From Paragyromitra xinjiangensis (taxonomy: Eukaryota; Ascomycota; Pezizomycetes; Pezizales; Discinaceae), in NCBI GenBank assembly GCA_038503065.1, contig JBCAMK010000008.1, forward strand, positions 930,001 to 994,000: a DNA stretch of 64,000 bases, read 5' to 3'. A model generated the notes under the pieces. That model saw nothing but the letters and a program-made list of their open reading frames with translations, was not told the origin of the DNA and did not search any database. The translations under genes and the position numbers were made by a program. This document shows, piece by piece, positions 35,815 through 46,881 of this stretch; within the stretch, counting starts at the first letter, position 1, and every line of letters begins with the position of its first letter.

Positions 35815-38064
35815 ATGCTTAATCCATCATTAATGACACTCGAACTCCCGAGTTTGAGCCTCTCTTCCTTCATCTGGTTCCTTGTTGTGCTTAACGTAAT
35901 TCTGTTTTTATATATCCAATCAATATCAAAAGAAAAATATGTACGTTTAATACCCAACCCAACGCCCCTTCTGCATACTAATCATGAGTTAGTCCAATGC
36001 CCCGCTGGTTCAGGGCAGTTCGGGGCTCTTAGGCCACTGGTGTGGAGGACTCGGCTTTGTATTTGGCGCGGCAAAGGTCATTGATCTAGGATATCAAGTG
36101 AGTGGAGTATCAGAGTTCATGTCTTTCGAGGACATACCTAATAATTATTTTTTTTGTCTAGCAACATGATATTTATCAGGTCAAGACGCTGGGCGACTAC
36201 TGTGTAATGACTTCCAACTCAAAGTATATCAAGGAGATGACGGATGCTCCGGAAAGCATTCTCTCTATGTCAGAAAAACTTCGAGACGTAAATGCCACTT
36301 CTTTACTACTTGTATCGTCGAATGGGCTGCGCCTTCTAACTTTCCGGTACTGCTTCAGGAAATGCAATCTGATCATACGATCCCTGGCCTTTTTGATGAC
36401 GGGAAAGTAGCCGAGAGGGAGCAATACCATCTTCGATTTCTGAAGACCTTCTTAGTGAACCGGTTATCTCAGGTGTTTCCGATGTTCGCAGAGGAAAGCA
36501 TTTACCAGTTCGAAGAATTACTCAAAGAAGCTGAAGACCAAGGTAATCATATTATTATATCACCACCTAAAAAAAAAACAATTTTAGTATTACGACTAAT
36601 GGCTGAGGGGCACAGAATACTCAATATCAGCATATCACATATCAAAAAAAGTATTGGCATCGGCAAATAACAGGTGGTTGGTGGGACCTGAACTTTGTTA
36701 GTATCCTAAGCCCTTAAACTTAATTACCTTGGTTTTTTCGCGCTAACCATCAAAAGGCCGTGATCCCAAGTATATTGACATAATGGTTGACTTTGCCATT
36801 AATGCCATTTTAAGTGGCTATATCATTCGGTACCTACCGAACTTTTTGAAAGGGTATGTACATGTGGCATGACTGTGTGCAGCCCACGTGGTTACTTTAC
36901 TGCTTGAGATCAACTCCTAACCTCAACTTAATAGGATTGTCGTCCGCTATATACGAGGGGATCATAAGAGACGCAAGACCGCCGAGGACCAAGTGATTAT
37001 GTTAATAAACGAAAGAAGACGTATGGCCGCCGAGGGCTCCAAGGAAAAGGCTGTATGTTTCATCTCTTCCACTGCCGTCAAGTCTTTCGATCAATCATCA
37101 GGGAACTTCTCGGCCTGGGAATGAACTAAGCTAACTATGAAACTAATAGGATGACGCTCTCCAAGTGCTCATGGACAATCCTCCAACCTTCCAGAAATGG
37201 ACCCCCCGGGTTATATCCCAGTCTATCTTGACGCTCAACATTGGAGCAGTCAACTTGACAGTACAGGTTCGTTCCGTTCTCTACCCCGAACGTAGAACTG
37301 GAGTTTTGAGGCTAACCTTGGGGACCAAAGGCTTTCACGCATTGCATTTTCGATATCGCAGAACAGAAAAAATTCCTCCCAGCCATACGCGAAGAAATCA
37401 GGGACGTCCTGAAGCAGGAAGGTGGGTGGACCAAAGCAGCGGTTGATAAGATGGCTCTCCTTGAGAGTTTTATCAAAGAATCTCAGAGAATACACCCTCA
37501 CCGAATTGGTATGTTTTTGCCACGCTCTCCGCTTTGCCTTAAGCTCAATTGCTAAGACACATCGCTCAGCCACCTGTGCAAGAAAGGCGCAACAAGACTT
37601 TACTTTTTCAAATGGCATAACTGTTCCTAAAGGTACTGATGTTGCAGTACCACTGTTATCCCTTGCTATGGATGACAACAACTTCGCATCCGCACGGGAA
37701 TTTGATGGCCTAAGGTTTTACAGCAAAGATCAGGATGTTCCAATAAACAGACTATCAAGCTCCAGTTGCTCCCCTCCCCTCCTTGGGTTTGGATATGGTA
37801 GACATGTGTGGTAAGTCGTCAGCTTTCACGTCTTACACTAATTTGAAATTAAACTCACGGATATAATGTAGCCCTGGAAAAGTTTGGGCAGCACTAGAGC
37901 TTAAAATACTATGTGCATACCTTATCCATCACTACGATTTACGTCTTCAGGACGAATCCAAGCGACCTAAGAACATGGATTTCTTCGTGTTGACAACAGC
38001 AAATATGGAAGAAAAGGTTCGATTCAAAAGACGGGCTGCGGAATTTTATGATGTTAAAGAATGA
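35815..38064 (+). CDS. cytochrome P450, internal segment missing
   Basis: P450 resembling the family of gibberellin-pathway P450-4-type enzymes. Eleven exons: 35815-35940, 36014-36097, 36162-36287, 36359-36542, 36674-36700, 36757-36853, 36935-37052, 37150-37266, 37331-37508, 37570-37810 and 37872-38064. The frame stays open for 496 aa. Visible: membrane anchor FIWFLVVLNVILFLYI, K-helix ESQR, and haem loop FGYGRHVCPG with Cys433. The I-helix reads IGAVNLT, without the usual acid-threonine pair, as in some relatives. The block normally between the W-x-x-V strand and the C-R-D motif (roughly 20-25 residues, containing A/S-R-V-F-V-G in relatives) is absent: exon 5 is only 27 nt and flanked by odd introns (131 and 56 bp). 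The gene is therefore either damaged by an in-frame deletion or diverged. The 27-nt exon is the weakest part of the model. Confidence 0.8.
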
Positions 38065-41000
38065 TCGAGCTTGACGACTATGGCGTTTTTTTCTTGTCTT
38101 TTTTGGGTATGAGATATTAGTTGAGACTTGGTAATTTCCATCAAGCATTCAGAAATAACATCACACTTAGTTAGATTCCCCCCTTCGTCCTTCACCATTC
38201 ACTACCTCAAACCAAATAATTGCCTTAGAAGCTATTCTCATATCTATTAGCCTCTAGATAGACGAACCAAGATATGTTCTGTGTGCAAAACGGAAACTTT
38301 CAAACCAAAGCTCTATCTCTAGCCACTCGCTGAAACTCGCACTATCATCAAATTAATACAGAGCCTAGACGCTCATACATAGTCTTGAATCGTTGTAGAA
38401 ACACAAACAAATAATATCGTACCCTTCAGAATTTCTTGCCTTCATGAAATATCACTCATTCAAGCGATGAAGGACCATAAAATTAGCTAGCCCCCCAATC
38501 GTAGTATCCACCCACAGAGAGTCACCCGAAAATTCTAGTGGAAGACCTTGTTATTCGATGAATGATAAATGGTAGAAGTAAAGTAAAGAATGAGCATAAT
38601 TTCTCAGAACTAAAATCGAAATTGGCGTGCTAATCATGGCAGTTAAACTGGAATGGAACCGTTCTTAAATCATGCTTTTGTTTAGTATCATACGCATTTC
38701 CATACAGATTAAAAACTACCAGTCTGTGGCTAGTAGCTACTAGTATCTTTGTAACCTTCAGATAGATATGTATGACTGACAACGATACTACCACCGCAGC
38801 ACTTTTCCCACATGTAGTTCTGCAGAAGCTAAGATAACTCATGGCCACGCAATTACCAAGATTGAGGATCACACTCTTTTTAGGAACAAAAATTTGCTAA
38901 ATTACTGAATCCCACATAAAACTTAAGATATCACAAATACCAATAAAACCTAGCTGATAGCTAGTTGGGTTTAAAAGTACTCAGATTTACTCGAATAATA
39001 ATATGACTTCGCTCATACAACCCAGAACTTAACAGATGCAGCTAGTGCCAGCCAAACTGTACCCCGACTACTCCCACGTTCATAATCCCAACCCGGTTTC
39101 CGGGCCTGACCTCCCGCAGCCTTATAAGTGGTCACTTATATGATATATCATTATTCCCTCTATTCCAGCCGTTGTTGCCACTGTCGCTATCGTTACTAGT
39201 TGAACAAGCGCAACTTCTGATCCTGCTGTTGATATACACCCTATCAACGCCCCAGTTTCATTTTTTACTCGAGTTTATTGACACCCCACATGTTACTATT
39301 ATTGCCGGGGCACCGTTTCTACCTTTTCACTCGTCGATTCTTGGGTTCGATCCCTATGCCAGTGCGAATCTGAAACTGAAGCGCGCAAATCAGAGTGACA
39401 GCTGCGATGGTGCCAGTCATTATCCCTGTTATGATTCGAAGGAATGTTCTGGGGGGACGAGTAATTTGGCCTCGCTCTGCAGGTATACGATATTTTCTTA
39501 AATATTGGGTTACAATTGCAGCTCTGAATGGATGTTGAGGAAGTTGTGGACATTCTATCAGTTGCAAGCCATACCCAGCCATCCTTGTATTTTATTGGCC
39601 GGTTTTAACGATGGGGGATCCGGAATATGGAGATGTGCCGAGAATCCCCTTGAAACACTCATCAACGATCTCTGAATGTTTTAAAAATCACGTAGTTTCG
39701 GAAACTGCTTGGGTGAATGAGGTGAGGCGCATCATTGGATTATCCTGACATCCAATGAGAACAGGAGGAAAAATTTAATGATTAGTATGTCTATAAAGGA
39801 CAACACGTCATGATAGCATTGCATAACCGGAGTCCTCTGGAGATGTGGAAAGATGCCTTCCTTATTTGCCTATTTACTTCACTGTAGCAACCCAATAACA
39901 TCTACCTAGCTACCGAATGTCGCCCACGCAAGTTCAACTCGAACTTAAAAAGAAGAAAAGATAAAGGACAGCGAGACCGAGGTAGTTCTAGGAGCTCCAG
40001 GCATATCTCTCTCAAAGTAGCCATTAAGCACACCATCACAGAGGGAACTGAGTGATTGACTTGATTAACTTTGATGTCGATATGTGACCCAATTAGTGAA
40101 CCAATCGAGCGCTGCATATGTGCATACGGAGCTTGGCGTCTGCAGCTTTCCAGCAGAGAAATTATTCTTTTCGCCTTCTTACTTGAGTCCTACCTATATT
40201 TGCTTATTTTCAACGGCTTTCTATCCCTTTCTGGTTATACTTGCTTTTCTGACAAAATTTCGTCTGATAGGATGAGGTATCTACATTTTAACCACGCCAC
40301 ACATAACTTCGTCACTCCTTCGTGTTAGGTCACCCAAATTGAGAGAATCATCAGGTTCGGTTTACGTAGCTATGGAAGATATCTCTCACCCCAAGGAAAG
40401 CAATCGAAGCTTCCCGGAAAATCGTGAAGTGAAAAAGACAATCATGGTAACTTATAGTGAATAACTGATATCGATACCAGTGACAAAAATATCCAAACAT
40501 TACTAATCCTGCCCCACAGATAATAGAGAAGGCCACAACCTACTCAAAGCAATTGGTGATTCAAATGACCTCTGGGAGTGCTCCCGCCACCACAAATGGC
40601 ATATCAAGAATAAGCCTTTTTCATGAGCCCCCAGTATGTACCCCTCATTCACCACACCTAGCGTACGCAATCCCCAGATGAGCTTTATCCTGTTGCACGG
40701 GATTTCTGTAACCTGGTTGCCACATTCTTGTCTTCAGCTTCTATCCATTCACAACCAGCAAATTCCTCTCGCCCAAAAAGCAACTATAGTCATCCGAAAC
40801 CCATTGGATTTGCATTTAGAAACGAGGTTTAGAACAAAACTACATCTACTGACATTCTTCTGCAGCCGGGCTTCGCAAGGTTTTGGTATACCCGTAGGTA
40901 TTTCCTCCAGGGCCTCGGAGCATGAACATCGGAGGCCCATGCATATTGAGGACAGGATATTCCTAACAAGACTACTCTAAGGCCGCTTTCCCCACATAAC

Positions 41001-42650
41001 CTCGGACAATCATTGAAAAGCGTTAAATCAGCTTCTAAGACCACTTGTGGGCCAAGAAACGTAACCAAAATCACATAATATCACCCGCTAATACCATCCC
41101 TTAGTAATCGAGTCACGATAGCGTCACTCGCATCTGAGCAGAGAAGATATAATTACCGGTATTCGAAGACGTGCCGTATTTCCGGTGCTGCAGCTGTGCT
41201 ACCAAATGCCCCAAACCGCATTGAGTTGTAGAATGCATAAATCGACTCGGGAATTTAGCAAGAGTTCGGGGTTCTCCAAAAGACAAATAGCCGAAACATC
41301 AAAATCGTTCCCGGTTGACCATGAGGGATATCGATTGTCGAGAACTTGGGCCGCCGATCGGATAAACATGTGGTGTGTGGGTCCCTATCTCATGCAAGGT
41401 CCCACGACCCGATCCGATCTCGGGATTCAAGATTAATTAATATCCTCTCAACCAGGAATGGTACAGGGCAACATCAAAATGAAGAAAGTTTCAAGAGAAT
41501 TGGCCTCGTATTCGAAACTTCACTAGGTGCTCAAAGAAATATGTAAATAATTTATTCGAAGTATGCCACAAATTACGCTTGTGAAGAATAAAGAATATAT
41601 GTACTTCCAGCAGTACCACGAGATGAGAGCCTGCTGATCAAGCGGGAACGTAAACCATGGTGGATTGTTAGAGTGCAAGCGACGCATCTTGGCGCTGTAC
41701 GACATTGTTTGTTTGGTTAAGATTGTTTGCGCTTCGGTAGTCGCGCGGTCTCGGAAGTCCACCAAATTTCCGCGGCTGAAACCTAGCTAGACTAAAAATG
41801 CTGACCGAGTTTCCGAGCCCCAATTACCGTATTTGAAGACTGCGGAGTAAACCATTGCGCAGAGGAATGAATGACGATAGAAGAACCGCTAAAAAAATGA
41901 AGAATAATAGGTAGCTTTGAGTCAAGCACTCACTCCAGTCCGCAATCCAAACCTCCAGGTTCGCGGAGGGGACTTAGCGAATCGCCCCTGTTCTAGTTGT
42001 TCCGCCCATTAGAGACTTGACCATTCATGGGCCCCTGCATATGCACAAGGCCAAGCGATTTGGCGTCATGAACATTTGGGTTCGCCTATCCTTGTTACCA
42101 ACGTGGGCAAGGAACATGTTGGTTGGTCCACGGGTGCCTGGCACCACCAGGATGATGGATCCAGAAGTGGTGGGCGGGGGGGTTAAAAGGCGCGCCCTTT
42201 TGGGGATGCTGGTTCGCCGCAGCTTGTGAGCCTGCTGCTGCCGCAGCAACGAGGCGATGGCGACACAGCTGGAGTCGAACGAAGTACTGAGGTTGAGATA
42301 TCAATCGACGGAGCTACTAAACAGGCAGAAATCAGGTACATCACGAAGTTTGAACAAGTAGACTCGGTGCTTCGAATTCGGCGGTGAGCTAATCCAAAGC
42401 TGAAAGTGAGTCGCCGCAAAGGGGAGCCCGACCGACCAATCCCGTCCAGCATCCTGGGACAGATCAGGGCCGTGGTGCCCAGGAAATTTCAAATTTGCCT
42501 CTTCCTTGCTCTGGCCTCCGAGTGGTGGACTGCTGAGGTTGAAGTCGAGGCAAAAGCAATTGCAAAACATCTTCCACACCAGTGACACCACCCATCACGA
42601 CATTCGCTCCTTTACGCTCTCTCGGGACTGGTTGATCGGAGTCGTTGTTG
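38065..42650. other. long gene-poor stretch
   Basis: About 4.6 kb with no supportable gene. A minus-strand ATG frame at 39582-39319 contains one possible membrane helix (FLRIITGIMTGTIAAVTLICAL) and an overlapping plus frame covers the same bases; neither is recognised. The rest is short frames without splice support. The density of stops on both strands suggests non-coding or strongly decayed DNA. Confidence 0.4.
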
Positions 42651-43000
42651 GCTTACTGCTTTTGCGTGCTTCTGCTGCTGGCCGTGCAGTTGTGCTTTCT
42701 GGACCTGTCAACTGCTCTCTATCAGGCTCTCCCTCGCAATCCTGCTACTGAACCTCCTTCAGCTCCTTTAAACCAACCATCTGCTAATTCTTACCCCCCC
42801 CATCCCACCATCCATCGCTGGTCACTCTTTGTATCATACTCTGTTCACCCCCTCAATCCTCTCATCAAACATCACCATCAATGAAATGAAAACCCACTTT
42901 CGTTTCATTTCGCCATCTTCACTCAATCTATCTTGAAATATATATCTTCCAACTTGTATCCATCTCAAACCCCCCCTCCCCCCCCCGACTTCTTGGGCTT
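42651..43000 (+). promoter_or_regulatory. pyrimidine-rich leader with poly-C tract
   Basis: CT-rich on the + strand, ending with a near-pure C run at 42970-42986. It resembles the CT-rich leaders ahead of the tubulin and TCTP genes here and could be the promoter or long 5' leader of the gene at 43759, although 760 nt separate them. Weakly supported. Confidence 0.3.
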
Positions 43001-43758
43001 CGCTGGCTACCTGCCTACCTTCTGCATCTCTACAACGATTGTTTGAGTCGGAGCCCAATCCGAGACGGCTACCTGCATAGCCGATCGTCCCATTTCTTAG
43101 ATCCTATACATTCTCTTATTATAGCAGAGAAGGTCGGATAGGAACTTCAGATCTGGTATCGCTGGTGGCCATTGTTTTGTGAAAGTAACGAGGTTTGTGT
43201 ACCGTTCTCGCTATCCGAAATGACGTTATCACTACCTTCCGATACACATTTTTCGATATACCTGTCTTATTTATTGTATGTTGACGTTTATGTTCAGTAA
43301 TTCTTATAGTCGCCTTTAATTTCGCCTTGCAGTTCACACCATCTACCAACCATAATAGCATCAAACGTTTAAATTGAAGCATAAATCTCGTTAAATATTT
43401 CCAAAGACCTATAGCAATAATATTGAAGAAAATGACGACAGCATACCCGAAAGCCAACAGCCAAGATGGGAGAGGTGCAAGAGCTCTGGTTTCATTCCGG
43501 ATGTTTGCTTCCCCATGCCCTGTTTCTATCAATTTATCACCCGCTACTTTTTATCCTATTTTATCCTTTTTCTTTTCTTTCGATTCAATGGATGACCTTC
43601 CGTCGGATCTCTTAGTCCATAATATGTGTTACTAAGAACTAGTTCTCTTGAATACCGATGTCTTGTGTTTTCGCGTTTTCGAGGGGCTATAGCTGACGAT
43701 ATATATGTAGAGTCCTTCCTTCGGATACGACTCCCCAAACCGTACACTTATTAGGATC
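43001..43758. other. intergenic or long 5' leader
   Basis: Only short unrecognised frames. If transcription starts near the CT-rich tract, this is a 5' untranslated leader with several short upstream ATGs. Confidence 0.35.
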
Positions 43759-45242
43759 ATGGGACAACTTTCGGACAGCCTCTACTATGGAACAAGACAT
43801 TCGAGTTGGCCGAGGGGTTTGGAAGTATATGATTACTGACAAAGGCGGACTTGAGATGGGCTGTGAATATACATACTATGTTTGCCTACCTCTCGGAAAA
43901 TTGAAAATGTGTTGCTTTCTTGGCTCAGCCGCTGATACCAACCAAACACTAGTTTCTCTTAGACTCTAAACGTTACATTCCAGATCCTGGTTCCTCTCCG
44001 GAACTTACAACTGCGGACCCGAAAACAGGCCGCTTGGCATCGATATTGTATGTTCCACTTGAACTCCCACCCTCGTCAACTAAACCTCCACCTCCACCTC
44101 CACCTCCGCATGTGTATCTACCATCGGAGGTTACATCTCCAACATCAACGCTGGGCGACAGGGAGAAAGTAATATCACCAGTCGGTGTTATTAGGTCTTC
44201 GGTATTCGCAGGTAGTGGAGACGACGGAGGAAGAGCATACGAGGAACCCCGAAAAGTCCCGGAACATCCAACACATTCCCGGACGAATTCAGGAGCAGAA
44301 TCGACTTGGAATCCTGGAAGTTTTAAGGGAAGGATTAGAGCGAGCAGTGTTCGTCGCGTTTCATCGGTCTTCTTCGGCGGTGGAGGCGACATATCAACTA
44401 CGGAGGAAACAAGCGTCAAAAGAAAGTGGTCTCTGGTGAAGAAAACATCGGGATTTTTTCGCGGCAGGACCAAAGTTAGAATTGATGATGGAGATAAGAC
44501 TTCCCAGATGGTCGGTCCTAGGGAAGTGAAAACAGAGAAAGCGGCGCCGTCCGGGGTTCAAGGAAATATCCCAATCAAGAAAAAGGTATCTGTGCCTTCA
44601 GAATCCGAGCATAACATCTCAGATATAGTTGGGTATTTGAGGGAGGAGGCATCGCCGGGGCTGGTCCATGACATATCACGCCGCTCAGAGCCTACAAGGG
44701 CTTACTATCATTCTCCAGTAGCGATGAATACATATCCCCCCCCTGTTCCTGACCCACGATCAGAGATGCCGAGAAGTACTTCAGATGCGAGCAAAAAGTC
44801 AACAGAAACCACAGACACGTCACCATCACTATCGCATTCATTAACATCCAGTTGCTCCTGTAACGACGGGTCCGCATGTTCTCCTATGGTACACTCCGCA
44901 TTTTCCCCAGAAGAGAGCTGTTCTAGTGACGGTGAAGATGGCGAGGATGACGCATTCGAAGTTGAGACGCCTGTTGATGGCTTAGGCATCACTACTTCAT
45001 ACCAGCCGAGTGAGCGCGCATACCCGAAATACTACAATTTTGATGAAATTTCGGGCGTGTCAGGCGGTAACAGAGATATCGGGAAATACGCTGGTGATGT
45101 TATTCTCAGCGAAGCGTCATATGCAGGAATTTCTAGTGACACGAAGCCACTAGCATGCCTGCGTGAGGAAGTTGCCGGGGAGTTAGCGTGGAGGGACGAG
45201 CTTGTTGATGAGTTAGGGTATTTGAGAGGAGTTGTTGTTTAG
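43759..45242 (+). CDS. Ser/Pro-rich hypothetical protein
   Basis: Not recognised by function. Proposed exons are 43759-43816 (MGQLSDSLYYG start) and 43963-45242, joined by a 146-bp intron with a weak gtttgg donor and a ctcttag acceptor; product 445 aa. The second exon is long, open and codon-consistent. Features: a polyproline run near residue 60 (eight prolines), a basic segment with WSLVKKTSGFFRGR, Ser/Thr-rich low-complexity stretches, an acidic patch (SSDGEDGEDD) and a C-terminal block ending LAWRDELVDELGYLRGVV. From memory, that end looks like a conserved C-terminal motif of unnamed filamentous-fungal proteins, which supports a real gene. Most of the chain is predicted disordered. Antisense frames at 43973-44473 and 44692-44992 are shadows. 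The first exon is uncertain. Confidence 0.6.
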
Positions 45243-46881
45243 ACTAAAGACGAGTCGAGTTATTTTCCCACTATCCCTATTTTAATCCTACGATGGACTT
45301 TGTTGACGACCTTATGGATATACACTGCTATGCTTTTCTTGTGTTTTTCTCTTCTGGCACGTATCGAGTTTCAGCGGCGCATATTTCGTTCGTTCTGCAC
45401 GCTACTTTTGGCGATGTAAAAATTATGGGTTTTTGGGGCTGCTTTTTGCTATTTACCGCCATGCACTGCCATTTCCTGTCTCTTATTTCATGGCTTTCTT
45501 TTGGGGGGAGGTGGCGTATATTCATGGCATGGCTATCTTTTTGGGGGGCACCGGGTGCAAGGCAATATACTTGCAAAAAGCATTTGTCTAGGGATTCGAA
45601 CGGATGCGATCCATCGTGGAAGGGTTAGATTTCTTTCTCACACTCATTCTACCGGCCTCTTTCCTTTGTCTCTCGTTTACTGGGCATGGCTTTCTTTCTT
45701 TCTTATGTCTGCTTGCTGCATCAAAGTGGAGTTGTTTCTTGTTACAGATATCTACAGTTGGATTTTGGCGAGCATTTTTAAGGACATCTCTCTTGTTTTA
45801 GAGTGCTCTTTGCTGCCATTGTATGTACTTTGGGAGTATACACCATGCAGGTTAAGGGTTTGTTTCCCCCGATTTTTTTGATGGTAGAGATTAAGGTCTC
45901 GGTCAGATTTATAGTGTCCGCACTCATACCCAGACTATGTCGGTGGTGTAATTTGGATTGGTCTAATACCATTGAGATAATATGCTTTTTAGACGACATT
46001 TCCGGCTCCGGGATAGCAGCAATGGGTACTATTACGCGAGTAGTCTGCAATGCATGCGGATGATGGATGACGGATGAGAATCCCTCGAATGAGGGTTCGA
46101 TTAACAAAGGCCTGATCAAGACAATCCTGCATTCACGTGCGTATCTTCCATCATCCGTGACAGAAATAGCAATCTCGACGCTCAAAAATCGAGGCAGATG
46201 TGAGGGCGACAAAACAATGGAGAAGCAGATATGAATGGCTAGGCCGACGGGAAGCCTAAACGACAAGTTGTGGAGCCTTCAATAGCAGGAGGCAATTTGA
46301 GACTGCCACGGACATCGGCTGCAGTTATCTCGTCATCGGACGAGTGAGCGTCTGTGCCATGGCATCTAAATTCGCCTAGTTTGTGCAGGTGGGGGGAATT
46401 ACGCTTGATACGCGAGGTCCTACAAATAAAAATCACCCTATCAAAGCGGAATATCGCGATAGGTCTCTAGGCCTTGAATAGAGCTCAAATTATTTGTGTT
46501 TCTGAACAATAATTTATGCCCGAATTTACCCCCGTATAGCCTACCCTTGGAATAGTGTAGACCAATCTGATTTAAAGTATGCTGTGGAAACTTGGCGTAG
46601 TTGAATCACAGATAATTACTCGAATTTATATCTACCTTTCTAGCGTTTTTTCTTGAAAGGTGGTCGTACACCTAGCCGGTACCTCGGGGTCGCTACGGAC
46701 TCTAAGTCAATATTCGAACCCAAGAAGGCTATATACTGTATTCATGGCGGTTGCCGATTTTCACACTTGATAGCAGGGGAGCGGGTACCTTTCATAATAT
46801 GTATTGTCTCAAGAAAGGACGAGCAGCCTAGATTAATTGACTATAATTCCTTGATATATCCCAAACCATTTTTAATTACAC
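45243..46881. other. intergenic, one unrecognised antisense frame
   Basis: Holds a 162-codon minus frame (46266-45778) preceded by another (46436-46239) overlapping by 28 bases. The central part reads moderately protein-like (ISVTDDGRYARECRI) but no start, splice sites or family could be established. It may be decayed coding DNA. Nothing else supported. Confidence 0.35.

Noticed and set aside
23945..38064. Secondary-metabolite gene cluster (MFS transporter, two P450s, 7-TM sensor)
   Set aside because: No backbone enzyme (PKS, NRPS, terpene cyclase, DMATS) and no cluster regulator is present; genes are far apart and mixed in strand.
39172..39582. Small secreted cysteine protein (+) or single-TM protein (-)
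   Set aside because: The plus frame starts at a non-ATG codon and has no convincing signal peptide; the minus frame is short and unrecognised. Neither has RNA or family support.
42025..42884. Several overlapping frames near the poly-C tract, one with a signal-like hydrophobic stretch
   Set aside because: Low-complexity CT-rich DNA opens frames by chance; no continuity with the downstream gene.
26182..43758. Transposon remnants in the gene-poor stretches
   Set aside because: No transposase, reverse-transcriptase, integrase motifs or terminal repeats could be recognised by eye; a repeat search over the whole genome would be decisive.
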